Counted from the stretch's first letter, positions 1-9,064 are shown. The stretch: DNA of 22,555 bases from a virus (IMGVR_UViG_3300020595_002205:1-22555); one strand, 5' to 3'. The notes: generated from the sequence alone by a model not told the origin. A program made the numbers and translations.

Positions 1-2
1 CG

Positions 3-1544
3 ATGCTTAACGTTGGTAACGCTATTGGGTTCTCCGCAGTAGAAGGTAGGTGGTATCTGATCGGAGATGTCGGAAGCACAACAGGCCTTAACGGAGAGGA
101 CGGAGCAGACGGAGCAGACGGTGCTCCCGGTCAAGACGGTGCTCCCGGTGAGGACGGAAAAGACGGAGATCCCGGTCAAGACGGAAAAGACGGTGCTCCT
201 GGCAAGGACGGAAACGATGGGGCTCCGGGCAAAGACGGTGAAGATGGTGCGCCCGGTGAGGATGGAGAAGATGGGACTCCCGGCACAAACGGTCAAGATG
301 GTGCTCCGGGCAAAGACGGTGAGAAGGGTGAGAAGGGCGACGACGGTGAGAAGGGCGACAAGGGCGAGGCCGGGAAGGACGCTGATGGCGGTGACGATGT
401 TTGGGTTGTTTCTGATCCAAATGAGTTTGGGCAAAGGTTGGTGAGGTTTCCAGATCAAATCAGCAACCCCGATGACATATATGATTTTAAAATCCGGTAC
501 TCCACAGACCCCGAGCAAGGCACAATAAGCAGGGCACTAATCAACGCCTATAAACTTTACGTCAAAGATATAGAATCAACCGGAAGCATAAAAGCGACTG
601 ATTCTGTTGAATCTACAGAGGTCAAGGCGGCGGCTGTAGAGGCGGGTGCCTCTATTGCTTTAGAGCAAGTCGTTGTTGGCGGGATTGTGGTTGGGGATGC
701 AGTAATAAAATCATCATTCAGTGAAGATCAAAAAGCCGAGGCAATGGGCGTGCAGTCTGCGCTTAAAGTTATCAAGCCAATGCCCGATCCGTTACCAAAT
801 AAGGTAACCGTTGATATTGATAAAGACGGAAACATTACCGCAAAAGGGGCGGTGCAGGCGTCTGAATTTCTAGACGCTGACGGTAACAATATCCTTAAAA
901 TTCCATACGATGAGTCGAACCACAAACTCATGGTTAGCACGATCGAACTCTCACTCGATCCCGCTACCGGAGAGTGGGGCCATGACAGTTATCTGCATCA
1001 TGGTGGCATGACCATGAGCGGCTATGCTGGCGATGGTGACTGGGCAGAAAGTGCCATTTCGGTTTATGCCTTCCCCGCTGGAATTGGCACATCGTATTTC
1101 CAATACGTATACGATTTAGACACCGCTGGAGCAAGCGATCCTGTCCATGTATACGGTGATGGCGTGTGGGCGGTATGGGAGGAGCCCAACGCGCCCACCA
1201 AAGATTTTGCAGTTCGTATATGGGGCGGGCGTTTAAAGAGGGCGGGAATAGGTGCGCCATATGGTCAATGTGAGTTTTATGAGGGTCACTTTGAAGAGGT
1301 CTACGCAGATTCCTACCTAGATAAGGACGGGAGTGCAATGATGTCTATCAGCGATGTCATTGATGGATTCTCAGCAATACAGACAGCCGTGAGTGATGAG
1401 GCAACCGTCGAGGGGTTGCGCGACTCCATCGTTAATGCCGTTGGTGGATTCATTGAGCGGCTTGAAGCTCGGCAGGCAGAAGTTAAAGAAAAAGTAAGAA
1501 AGAGCGCAGAAGAATTAGCAGCCACAATGGAGATAACAGAATGA
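3..1544 (+). CDS. Collagen-like tail fibre protein, cut at the window edge
   Basis: Probable receptor-binding or fibre component. The reading frame is open to the window edge, so the ATG at base 3 is probably internal. The visible 513 residues contain 33 uninterrupted Gly-X-Y triplets (about residues 28-126), rich in GAP, GKD, GED and GEK. Such stretches form trimeric collagen-like rods in phage fibres. After the rod comes a mixed-sequence region with a 'DKDGNITAKG' type motif seen in other phage fibres, an aromatic region around residues 350-410, and a charged helical C-terminus. I see no intramolecular-chaperone (S74 peptidase) motif. Its stop overlaps the next gene as ATGA, which implies translational coupling. 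The fibre role rests on the collagen rod and the neighbouring tail genes; the exact receptor or position in the tail cannot be read. Confidence 0.75.
   Translation: MLNVGNAIGFSAVEGRWYLIGDVGSTTGLNGEDGADGADGAPGQDGAPGEDGKDGDPGQDGKDGAPGKDGNDGAPGKDGEDGAPGEDGEDGTPGTNGQDGAPGKDGEKGEKGDDGEKGDKGEAGKDADGGDDVWVVSDPNEFGQRLVRFPDQISNPDDIYDFKIRYSTDPEQGTISRALINAYKLYVKDIESTGSIKATDSVESTEVKAAAVEAGASIALEQVVVGGIVVGDAVIKSSFSEDQKAEAMGVQSALKVIKPMPDPLPNKVTVDIDKDGNITAKGAVQASEFLDADGNNILKIPYDESNHKLMVSTIELSLDPATGEWGHDSYLHHGGMTMSGYAGDGDWAESAISVYAFPAGIGTSYFQYVYDLDTAGASDPVHVYGDGVWAVWEEPNAPTKDFAVRIWGGRLKRAGIGAPYGQCEFYEGHFEEVYADSYLDKDGSAMMSISDVIDGFSAIQTAVSDEATVEGLRDSIVNAVGGFIERLEARQAEVKEKVRKSAEELAATMEITE
84..380 (+). repeat. 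Gly-X-Y collagen-like repeat tract (33 triplets)
   Basis: Near-tandem 9-base and 18-base units encode GAP/GKD/GED triplets with no break in the glycine register. The tract also creates long meaningless open frames on the opposite strand and in the +2 frame. Confidence 0.9.
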
Positions 1545-2362
1545 GCTATTGGAACCCTATCTATGATTACCGCGTTAAGGACAGTCTTGATCGCTATGAC
1601 GCAAAGAAAAGGCTTATGGGCTATGAGCTCATGGAAGAGTTTGAGGCTATTGCTGGCGTCTTTAACGATCTTAAAGGCGACGCAGATTCCTTAGATCCTG
1701 AAAGCTTGAAAGGCCCGAAGGGTGATAAAGGCGATGCCTTTGTGTACGAGGACTTTACTCCTGAACAGTTAGAGGGATTGAAGGGTGAGCCCGGAGATGG
1801 TGGCGAAGGCGGGGCGCTTCCCGGTGGCACCACGGTAGGCGATACAGCCGCATGGGACGGAACTGCATGGAAAGTAACGTCACAATTATCTGTGCAGCCC
1901 GAAGGCGTAACGAGTGTTGGCACTTCGGATTATACGGCCAAGACCTATATCCACGGCGATGTGTACTTAGGCATGTCGGAGAACTTCTATAATACGCCTA
2001 TTCGCCACAACCCCGACACATGGCCCGGCACAACATTCTGTGGCGGCATGGCAATGGTCGGCAGCTATATCGAAGGTTCATCCCTAGAGCCAGCCGATGA
2101 TGCTGAAGCGGCAGACAAGCGGCTTATAAGGCTTCGCGCTTTTGAGAAAGATGCGGCGCTTGATATGACGGACAACCCTATCTACGGATTGTGTGATCCC
2201 GATGTAGCGCAATGGACATCACTGCGATCACAGATGCCTCCTACGATGGATTGGGTAGAGCGTAAGCTGGTGGGTATTGGCTCTGGTGGCACAGTTGCGG
2301 CACCTAAGATTGTCGTTGGTGCGACGGGCACTGATCCCAACACACTCTACTTTGTGGTGTAA
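1541..2362 (+). CDS. Second, short collagen-like tail fibre protein
   Basis: A 273-residue probable fibre or fibre-associated protein. Two short Gly-X-Y stretches, GPKGDKGD (about residues 59-66) and GLKGEPGDGGEGG (about 84-96), bracket the motif 'EDFTPEQLEGLKG', which I know as a recurring linker of phage tail fibres. A glycine/tryptophan segment (AAWDGTAWK) follows, then a C-terminal domain of about 150 residues that I do not recognise and that may be the distal or receptor-binding part. It begins inside the stop codon of the preceding collagen-like gene (ATGA overlap), and the next gene begins two bases after its stop. The fibre assignment comes from composition and neighbours. It could instead be an adaptor joining the longer fibre to the tail. 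Confidence 0.65.
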   Translation: MSYWNPIYDYRVKDSLDRYDAKKRLMGYELMEEFEAIAGVFNDLKGDADSLDPESLKGPKGDKGDAFVYEDFTPEQLEGLKGEPGDGGEGGALPGGTTVGDTAAWDGTAWKVTSQLSVQPEGVTSVGTSDYTAKTYIHGDVYLGMSENFYNTPIRHNPDTWPGTTFCGGMAMVGSYIEGSSLEPADDAEAADKRLIRLRAFEKDAALDMTDNPIYGLCDPDVAQWTSLRSQMPPTMDWVERKLVGIGSGGTVAAPKIVVGATGTDPNTLYFVV

Positions 2363-2364
2363 CC

Positions 2365-3150
2365 ATGCCTATCTATAGGGGTAGTACAAAAGTCGAGGTC
2401 GGTCAGTTAAAGATTGGGGATCAGGACGTTAAGGAAGTTTACCTGGGGGCCACGAAAATATGGCCCGAAGCGGTAGCGCTAAATCCCGCTCTTAATCCTA
2501 CGTTCGGTCAATATGCTGGCATCGTTGGTGGCTGGCGCGTTCCTGTTGCCAACTATGACGCATCGTTTACTTGGGCAGTGACAACAACAGCGGGCGCAGC
2601 AACCATCAATGGCGGGGGCTTGGTTGAAGTTACAGGGCTTGCTGATAGTCAAAGCTCCACGATCACAGTGACTACCTCTAAAGCGAACCACCATAACGGA
2701 TCGGGCAGCACTCAGGGCCAAGCAAACGATGCAGCACCTCCACCACCACCCCCAGAGTTGAACTTCGATAACCCCAGTAATGGCGGGTATCAAGGCGGCG
2801 GTACGTTTATCTCATACTCAGCGATGGGATCAGGCGAGGGCAGTGCAGCAGATTGTTCAGGTACAGCAGTGATTGGCTGGGACGTTAAACACGCTGGCGG
2901 CATGGTTGCAGAAAGTGTTGAGACAAAGACGGTGCCTTGCACATTCTCGGATTCGATGTACGGCGGGGTAAGCATCAGCATTGAAGGTTCGCCTAGTACC
3001 AATTTGAGTACATGCCACATGGAAGGCTCTGATGGTGGTCGGCTGTTAAGGAAGCGGATCATTCAAGCCACGGTGAACAACCCTAACGGAACGGTGAGTA
3101 CGTTTAGTTCACTGACTAATTGGCAGAGTGGCGTTCTGAGTGACTGTTAA
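2365..3150 (+). CDS. Virion-associated protein with Ig-like domain and polyproline hinge
   Basis: 261 residues in visible modules. Residues 1-33 form a short beta-rich segment (RGSTKVEVGQLKIGDQDVKE, then VYLGATKIW) of the kind found at the start of several phage tail appendage proteins. Residues about 36-122 resemble a bacterial Ig-like or fibronectin-like repeat: NYDASFTW, then VTGL, then STITVTTSK. A hinge of six prolines (125-130) follows, and then a Gly/Ser-rich C-terminal domain with several cysteines, including one as the last residue. The tail-fibre neighbourhood suggests surface exposure and adhesion to polysaccharide or cell envelope, as for Ig-like domains on other phages. No enzyme motif is visible. 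Function is inferred only from domain style and operon position. Confidence 0.6.
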   Translation: MPIYRGSTKVEVGQLKIGDQDVKEVYLGATKIWPEAVALNPALNPTFGQYAGIVGGWRVPVANYDASFTWAVTTTAGAATINGGGLVEVTGLADSQSSTITVTTSKANHHNGSGSTQGQANDAAPPPPPPELNFDNPSNGGYQGGGTFISYSAMGSGEGSAADCSGTAVIGWDVKHAGGMVAESVETKTVPCTFSDSMYGGVSISIEGSPSTNLSTCHMEGSDGGRLLRKRIIQATVNNPNGTVSTFSSLTNWQSGVLSDC

Positions 3151-3164
3151 TAGGAATTGAAGAT

Positions 3165-3977
3165 ATGAGAAACCCAATCATTGCACTATCCATTGGAGCC
3201 GTACTTGCGGGATGTACCTCTGCGGAACAGAAGCAGGATTACAGAGATGCACAGGTACAAGTCATTGGAGCACAGGTATCTGGACGAACTGAACAGGACA
3301 AGGCTAACGCCTCGGCGAGGGCCGCTCTATATCAGGCTATGGCAGAGGTTGCTAAAAACGCCCCGGACTCAGCAGATGCTATCGCGGTGGCAATGGCAGT
3401 GGCGTCGGTTCAAGAGGAAGCGGATTCCTCTGGAGCAATTGTTCAGCTTCATCGAGAGCAAAATGAAGCTATAGAAGTCGTTAAGGCCGTTGCACCAGCA
3501 CTAATTACCACCGTTGGGACAGTCGCCGTAGCGGGTTATCAAGCAAGCGTAAGCAAGAACAACAGTGACAATGCCGCTAGGGTCGCCATAGGTGACGCGA
3601 CCACGGACGCCGACGTAATGCGAAGCGTCACTAACATGGCCTCGGTTGGATTAAACCGTGAAACAGTAAGCGTAGGTGGAGATTACACAACCGTAGGGAA
3701 CGACATGGATCAGTCAGTAACAAACACCACGAGCAGCACAGAGACGAGCAGCGTCACTAGCACAGAAACTAGTAGTGTCACTAGCACATCGACCACAACG
3801 ACCACCACAGACAGCAATAACCAGACTACCTACACAACAACAGAAGGTACGAACGTCGATCTAGCGGACATTGAGGCCCTTCTAGGGGCTGGTCTACGGG
3901 TCACGGTCATCATTGATGGAGAAGAAGTCGAAGTAACGCAGTGCGATGACACGCTGACCTTTGGTGGAGGTTGCTAA
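3165..3977 (+). CDS. Ser/Thr-rich predicted lipoprotein of unknown function
   Basis: 270 residues. The N-terminus is a lipoprotein signal peptide: one arginine, a hydrophobic stretch (IIALSIGAV) and the lipobox LAGC with the lipidated cysteine at residue 17. Residue +2 is Thr, not Asp, so the usual rule predicts sorting to the outer membrane. The mature part begins as an Ala-rich helical region, has a hydrophobic stretch near residues 105-125 (ALITTVGTVAVAGY), and then a Ser/Thr tract (about residues 185-222) with a tandem 'TETSSVTS' repeat. It ends in an acidic region and GGGC. A preceding AGGA lies about 13 bases before the ATG. It is too long and atypical for an outer-membrane spanin. Superinfection exclusion or an envelope role during lysis are possibilities that the sequence does not decide. 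Confidence 0.6.
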   Translation: MRNPIIALSIGAVLAGCTSAEQKQDYRDAQVQVIGAQVSGRTEQDKANASARAALYQAMAEVAKNAPDSADAIAVAMAVASVQEEADSSGAIVQLHREQNEAIEVVKAVAPALITTVGTVAVAGYQASVSKNNSDNAARVAIGDATTDADVMRSVTNMASVGLNRETVSVGGDYTTVGNDMDQSVTNTTSSTETSSVTSTETSSVTSTSTTTTTTDSNNQTTYTTTEGTNVDLADIEALLGAGLRVTVIIDGEEVEVTQCDDTLTFGGGC

Positions 3978-6539
3978 ATGACTGGCATGTTGACTAGCGA
4001 AGAGGATCAGATTGTAAACGAGGTGATGTACAACATTATCTCTGATGCAGAGCGGTCATCGCAGGTATCGGGCTTGTATGGCGGGGGTTATAGCCACGAT
4101 AAAATGCCCGGTCGTGGTCAGGAGATAGATCAATCTAACTCACCGCAGAACTATGGCGGTCAAATGACTCGTGCCCAGCTTGAGGGGGAGTACGGGACTG
4201 ACCAGTATTTACAATCCACGTTTGGCAGCTTCGATAACTACATGGCGTACATGGGTGAAGCCAGTGGAATGCTAGGGCAGCAGAACTGGTGGGATGCTAC
4301 AGGGGTAGATAAGCGCACAGCAGCCGAGCGAGTCAGTGATTATGAGGGCGCTGGTGATCTTGCCTATAACGGCAATCAAAGTCAGATCAACGATAACCGC
4401 CAGTCAGACGCCAATGCTAGGCAGTCAGGGTACAACTCATGGGTGAGCTCTGAAGAAAATCAGGGCTTGATGAACAAGTACGGCATTCAGCAGAAGATCA
4501 CCGCAGAGAATGGTGATGTCTATGAGTGGTCAGGCAACAACTATATACGCACCTATGTAGCAGAGCGCATGGGTGTGGAGGATGTCGGTAAAGCAGCCAT
4601 TATTGCTACGGTAGCAGGGGGCTTAGGGGCTGGTTTTGCACCAATGATAGGCGGCAGTTTGGGTCTGCAAGGTGCGGGTGTTGGCGCTTTAAAGGGCGGC
4701 ATATCAGCGGGTGCTAGCGGATTACTCTCAGGTAACGGTCTTGATGTAGGCAACATAGCAGTCGGCGCTATTACTGGCGGCTTGGGTGGTGGTCTGCTAG
4801 AGAACGTAACAGGTATTACGCCCGATAGCGCAGTAGGCGGTGCAATCCTTGGTGGAACAGGCAGTGTTTTACAGGGTGCGGTTGACGGAGACATTGACTT
4901 AAAGAACGCATTAATAGCTGCTGGTATGGGCGGCGGTATGAATGTGGTCAGTGACTACTTTGGTGACGCAAGACAATCAGCACTGCCGCAGTTTGAAGGT
5001 ACAGCCGTAGAGAATACTTCTGACCTGGCAGGACTTGTTGGCCCCGGAGGATTGTTTGACTCGGTTGATAGTGTAGGAACAGGCTGGCTTAACGATAATA
5101 TCCTAGACCCCTTACTGGGTGCCGCTAAGAACGTCATCATTGACCCCCAAGGCAACCTGTTTTTCCCTGATGAAAACGGGCGTTATAGCTTTGGCGATGG
5201 GACTGGCACTACATGGGAAGGATTCCAAAACAACAGAAGTGAAGGTGATGTGTTTGCTGGCTGGGATCAGTCCGTAGACTATGAAGGCGGGTTAAAGCAG
5301 TTACTTAGTGGCGAGTCTGAAGTTGCTCAGAATGCCCAAGAGTACGCCCATCTAGAGAACCGATACAACGAGTTTGGTGAGTGGACTGAATCAGATCAAG
5401 AGACGCTCGACTATCTTAATTTTCAGATGGATGAAGGCCTTGCTGAAAACTGGTCGGATTATCAAGCGTCATACTACGAAGATCTACTATCTAGAAATGC
5501 TAATGCTCTTAGACCTGATGATATTGAGCAGTGGTTAGCTGCCTCAACTGAGTTTGGTCTGCTTCAGAACCAGTCTTATCAGGGTTTGGATGAGCGGTAC
5601 TGGAAAACAAGCATGGATCGTGACCCTAACTCGACCATGTTCGGTATCTTGCCGATGCCTGTTGAGCTAGGAGGTACTACTGAGAACCCTGTACTTGCCC
5701 CATTAACGGAGATTGCAGAGTCAATCAGAGAAAACAATGGCGAGGAATCTAACAGTGAGATTGCTAGCAATGGTAATGGCGATGGCAATGGTAACGGTGA
5801 TGGTGATGGTGATGGCAGCGGGGATGGTGCTGGTTCGGGTGACGGATCTGGCGATGGTGATGGTAGCGGCGAAGGTCGGTTCCCTGGTGCAGAGGAATGG
5901 GTACAGCAAGAAGGCGTACAGGATTATATAAACGAGAACGGACTATCGCAGCCTAACCCAGCCAACACGCTAGCACTTCAACTACTAGAAGCGGCGCTAC
6001 AAGAGACAGATCCCAACGCACAGCAAGACCTGCTAGAGCAGTATGAGCTTTACAATTCTGATGAGGTTGCTGACAGCGGCTCAGGTTCAGGCTCAGGTTC
6101 AGGTACAGGTGTTGGTGAAGGGCTACCACCCTCACAGAACAACAGGCTTAACGACCTCTTAGGCTTGCTGACGTTAGGTGGTGGGTCGGGCGCTGTTAAT
6201 GACGATACGTTGCCTTCTACGTCTGGTGGTGGCGGTGTGGGAGAGGATTTGCCTACGTCTACGGGTGGCGGTGGTGGTGGTGTTGGTGAGGAACTACCCC
6301 CTGCTGGCGGTGGCGGTGGCGGTGGAGGCGGTGGTGCTGGTGGCCTGCTTTCATTAGGTGATGACGGTAGTGACAACCCCTACTGGACGCCTCTTAATCC
6401 TTACTCAAAGATTAGCAAGTGGAGGAAAGCCAGAGAGCGGGTATATAACAACATCGAGGGACTGCTGACACCAACAGGTAAGTCACCAGAGTACGCGATG
6501 TCCAAGAAGCAGATGACGGAAGAAGGACTACTATCGTGA
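3978..6539 (+). CDS. Large glycine-rich probable virion protein
   Basis: 853 residues, no recognised family. The N-terminal 200 residues are polar and rich in Gln, Asn and Tyr. Residues about 205-325 are glycine/alanine-rich and hydrophobic, with GG and GxxxG spacing (GGLGAGFAPMIGGSLG and similar) that suits membrane-inserting helices, as in tape-measure or DNA-ejection proteins. An acidic helical region (about 400-560) follows. The C-terminal third is low-complexity: a Gly/Asp/Asn tract (about 598-632), a GSGSGS run, and three copies of a GVGExLP motif separated by polyglycine. It ends in a basic segment. It sits between the fibre/lipoprotein genes and the tail tube genes; the ATG directly follows the upstream stop. 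I infer a structural or membrane-contacting role; no enzymatic motif is visible. Confidence 0.55.
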   Translation: MTGMLTSEEDQIVNEVMYNIISDAERSSQVSGLYGGGYSHDKMPGRGQEIDQSNSPQNYGGQMTRAQLEGEYGTDQYLQSTFGSFDNYMAYMGEASGMLGQQNWWDATGVDKRTAAERVSDYEGAGDLAYNGNQSQINDNRQSDANARQSGYNSWVSSEENQGLMNKYGIQQKITAENGDVYEWSGNNYIRTYVAERMGVEDVGKAAIIATVAGGLGAGFAPMIGGSLGLQGAGVGALKGGISAGASGLLSGNGLDVGNIAVGAITGGLGGGLLENVTGITPDSAVGGAILGGTGSVLQGAVDGDIDLKNALIAAGMGGGMNVVSDYFGDARQSALPQFEGTAVENTSDLAGLVGPGGLFDSVDSVGTGWLNDNILDPLLGAAKNVIIDPQGNLFFPDENGRYSFGDGTGTTWEGFQNNRSEGDVFAGWDQSVDYEGGLKQLLSGESEVAQNAQEYAHLENRYNEFGEWTESDQETLDYLNFQMDEGLAENWSDYQASYYEDLLSRNANALRPDDIEQWLAASTEFGLLQNQSYQGLDERYWKTSMDRDPNSTMFGILPMPVELGGTTENPVLAPLTEIAESIRENNGEESNSEIASNGNGDGNGNGDGDGDGSGDGAGSGDGSGDGDGSGEGRFPGAEEWVQQEGVQDYINENGLSQPNPANTLALQLLEAALQETDPNAQQDLLEQYELYNSDEVADSGSGSGSGSGTGVGEGLPPSQNNRLNDLLGLLTLGGGSGAVNDDTLPSTSGGGGVGEDLPTSTGGGGGGVGEELPPAGGGGGGGGGGAGGLLSLGDDGSDNPYWTPLNPYSKISKWRKARERVYNNIEGLLTPTGKSPEYAMSKKQMTEEGLLS
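5769..5876 (+). repeat. Gly/Asp/Asn codon repeat tract
   Basis: Iterated GGT/GGC with GAT and AAT codons encode GNGDGDGDGSGDG-type sequence inside the large glycine-rich protein. Near-identical 6-base units (ggtgat, ggcgat) make it prone to slippage. Confidence 0.75.
6076..6345 (+). repeat. GSGS, polyglycine and GVGExLP repeats
   Basis: A GSGSGSGSGTG run comes first. Three GVGExLP copies (GVGEGLPPS, GVGEDLPTS, GVGEELPPA) are then set among blocks of 4 to 10 glycines. The nucleotide sequence is dominated by GGT and GGC triplets. Confidence 0.75.
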
Positions 6540-7342
6540 ACCACTTAGAAATGTGCAATGAAGTGCTTATCCGTATGCGCGAGGATGAGATAGAGGATGT
6601 CAACGATAGAGACAATGAGCCGCAGCAGAAGCTCGTCGTTAAGTTTGTAGAGGATGCGTACATTCATGTGCAGAAGTCTCACACATGGAACAGCAGCCGA
6701 AGAATCTGGTCGATAGACTTAGAGCCCGGACAGAATATTTACTGGCTAGGCGTTAAAGCCGACCAAGCCCAGCTTTACTCAATACGTTATGGGCATAGCG
6801 AACGACAGTTGATCGAGGTTAGCCAAAGGGATCTGGCAAGAAAGAAGTATCACGAAGGTGTCCCTGCGTATTACGCGCCCTCACAGATCAGCGGTGAAGA
6901 TTTAGCGATACAAGTATATCCGTGGCCTGACGATAGCTTTCATTACGAGGCACCGGGTGGCGCAATGTATAACGTGCACGAGTTTAAAATGTCTGAGTAT
7001 GGCAGTGGTCGCTTTGACTTTGTAGACATGTACAACAATGGCGATATGTACACCGAGGCTCTTTATAATGGCAATGGATCTTATGAAGAGAGGCCTCCAG
7101 AGCTACGCCTGATTCTTGAAGGCTACAAAATGGCCCACCTCGATAAGCACAACAACGCAATCATAGACTTACCAGAGCAGCCCGTCCTTTATTACGCCTT
7201 AGCACTAGCCTCAAGGGAGCGCGGTGAGGTCGGAGGTCAATCGTCAATAGAGTTATTCGCTCTATCAAAGCAGTATTTGTCAGATGCTATCTCATGGGAC
7301 GTATCTAATTCCCGAGGTGAGTATCTTTGGGAGGGCGTGTAA
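6536..7342 (+). CDS. Tail tubular protein A (gp11-like adaptor)
   Basis: 268 residues resembling the T7 gp11 family, which forms the dodecameric ring between portal and nozzle in short-tailed phages. Family-like features are the N-terminal 'MCNEVLIRMREDEIEDV' (helix with the NxVL pattern), a central domain with 'GVPAYYAPSQ', and the C-terminal helix pair 'PVLYYALALASRERGEVGGQ' followed by a 'DAISWDVSNSRGE' segment. It begins with GTG overlapping the preceding stop (GTGA), and no better in-frame start lies nearby. The nozzle gene follows directly, TAA against ATG, which matches the usual gp11-gp12 pairing. Identification is by remembered family motifs and synteny, not by alignment. Confidence 0.8.
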   Translation: MNHLEMCNEVLIRMREDEIEDVNDRDNEPQQKLVVKFVEDAYIHVQKSHTWNSSRRIWSIDLEPGQNIYWLGVKADQAQLYSIRYGHSERQLIEVSQRDLARKKYHEGVPAYYAPSQISGEDLAIQVYPWPDDSFHYEAPGGAMYNVHEFKMSEYGSGRFDFVDMYNNGDMYTEALYNGNGSYEERPPELRLILEGYKMAHLDKHNNAIIDLPEQPVLYYALALASRERGEVGGQSSIELFALSKQYLSDAISWDVSNSRGEYLWEGV

Positions 7343-9064
7343 ATGGCATCACAGTTACGCCAGGTATCAGTTAGATCACCGGGATCAGAGGGACTGAGCT
7401 CAGAGATCAGCCCCTTTCAATCCTCTACCGAGTTTGCTCTTAGGGCAGATAACGCAGTGATTGACAGGGTGGGACGCCTTGCTTGCAGGGAGGCGTTCGC
7501 TGACCTAATCACCCAATACGATGGGGGTAATCAGAACTATGACGTTGTTCGTCTATGCCAGATACAAGGCGAGGACGCTATCCAGAACGTAGGTCTAGCA
7601 GAGTTTGGGCTGTCTGAGTTTTACACAGCAGAGTATTCAGGCTTTGGATTAAAGAACGGTATTAAGGTAGATCAGACCTTTGGGCTCATAGGAGAGGGTG
7701 CGCCATTCACTAGAAACAAGGTGTCTCGTGGTGCTATGTCGGACGAGATAAGTAGTGTATCTGACGTTCAGCATACGAGCTATGTGGGGTTCTATCAGGA
7801 CGGAAATGTACTCAAAACTATAGACGCTATACGGCCTAAGAATGGCCTAACAAACTGCAAAGTATTGACCTTCAACAGAGAGTGTTATGTCTTTTCTAAA
7901 GGCGAAGAGGTCATGGTATGGGACGGTACAGAGGCCAGAAAACTCAGTGATACAGACGGTTATTCACCCCCTAAAGATGAGGTCGTTATGGCCCCCATTA
8001 TTGACGGTGACATTGCTTGTGCTGCCTACGGGAGACTCTGGGTTTCTGGGGTTAATGGGGACTACCAGACCGTCTACTTCTCGGACATGCTTTTGGGACA
8101 CCAATGGTATGACGGGAGCCAAGAACTAGATGACTGGTTTAACACAGCGGGGATTATAGACGTTGCTGAATTTTGGCCTGATGGTGAGGACACCATTACA
8201 GGGATAGCAGCACACAATGGATTCCTAGTTATCTTCGGGCGTAAGTCAATTCTTATCTACTCTGGCGCACAAGGAGATCCAGCGGGTGAGCAGGGGTTAA
8301 AGCTAGAGGATGCTATCAAGGATGTGGGACTCGTTAATCAAGATGCTATGTGCAATGTTGGTACTGACCATCTGTTCGTTGATAGCTTGGGCGTTCGCTC
8401 CTTGGGCCGTGTGATCCAAGAGAAGTCTAGTCCCTTGTCAGAACCTAGCATGAACATAGCGTCACTCATACGCCCACTGGTGGCGACCTATAGCCGTAAC
8501 GTCAGACTTCTTCACATGCCAGCCAAGAGCTTAGTGGTGTGTCTATTCCCTGCAATGAGAGAGGCGTATGTCTTTCAGCTAGGGCGACCGTCAGCAACGG
8601 GTGGGTTACGTGCAACACGTTGGACAGGCTGTGACTTCTTTGACTCGATCACTGTGCGTACAGAACTCGATGAGAAAACGGTACTGGGTGGCAGAGACTC
8701 TAGAGGGTTGTGTGTGTATGGTGGATTTAAGCAGCCAACAGACTACCCGTTTAGATATGAGAGCACGGTGCTTGCAGGTACAGACACCCTATTGCAGACG
8801 ATGATCCCTAAGTCTACGAGCTATAGCTTCCACGCAAATAAGACACCTTCAGTCTTTAACGCAACATGGGGCTTTGGTGCTGACATGGAATACAGCAGAC
8901 CCTTACGCAATCCCAAGGGTAAGACAGAGTTTAAGACAGTAACGACATCACTGAATGGTACAGGCGAGATGCTACGAATTGGATTCGATTCCATGATTGA
9001 GGGCGATGAGCTCTCGATGCAGCAGATCACACTTAATATATTACTAGGACGAATCATCGTTTAA
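7343..9064 (+). CDS. Tail tubular protein B (gp12-like nozzle)
   Basis: 573 residues resembling the T7 gp12 family, a beta-propeller nozzle below the adaptor. The N-terminus has the typical pattern: 'SVRSPGSEGLSSEISPF', then 'FALRADNAVIDRVGRLACREAF', which corresponds to the family's N-term Pro-Gly, Asn-x-x-Ile-Asp and Gly-Arg-x-x-x-Arg signature. A second typical segment is 'GIAAHNGFLVIFGRKSILIYSG' (about residues 290-311), the blade that carries the 'vfg...i.i.sG' motif. The ATG directly follows the adaptor gene stop. Length is somewhat below T7 gp12 (about 790 residues) but normal for marine podovirus nozzles as I know them. Confident in family, less so in exact subgroup. Confidence 0.8.
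   Translation: MASQLRQVSVRSPGSEGLSSEISPFQSSTEFALRADNAVIDRVGRLACREAFADLITQYDGGNQNYDVVRLCQIQGEDAIQNVGLAEFGLSEFYTAEYSGFGLKNGIKVDQTFGLIGEGAPFTRNKVSRGAMSDEISSVSDVQHTSYVGFYQDGNVLKTIDAIRPKNGLTNCKVLTFNRECYVFSKGEEVMVWDGTEARKLSDTDGYSPPKDEVVMAPIIDGDIACAAYGRLWVSGVNGDYQTVYFSDMLLGHQWYDGSQELDDWFNTAGIIDVAEFWPDGEDTITGIAAHNGFLVIFGRKSILIYSGAQGDPAGEQGLKLEDAIKDVGLVNQDAMCNVGTDHLFVDSLGVRSLGRVIQEKSSPLSEPSMNIASLIRPLVATYSRNVRLLHMPAKSLVVCLFPAMREAYVFQLGRPSATGGLRATRWTGCDFFDSITVRTELDEKTVLGGRDSRGLCVYGGFKQPTDYPFRYESTVLAGTDTLLQTMIPKSTSYSFHANKTPSVFNATWGFGADMEYSRPLRNPKGKTEFKTVTTSLNGTGEMLRIGFDSMIEGDELSMQQITLNILLGRIIV

Noticed and set aside
67-444. Long open frames on both strands over the collagen tract (plus-strand +2 frame and minus-strand 88-420)
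   Set aside because: They are shadows of the Gly-X-Y codon repeats; the translations are strings of Arg, His and Pro, and no ribosome binding site or gene context supports them.
5769-5876. Gly/Asp tract as an RTX-type calcium-binding repeat
   Set aside because: The nonapeptide GGxGxDxUx pattern with a regular hydrophobic position is absent; it looks like a flexible acidic linker.
5713-6376. Several open frames in other frames over the Gly/Asp and polyglycine repeats
   Set aside because: Products are low-complexity (Met/Val/Ala or polyproline) reflections of the repeat codons of the real gene.
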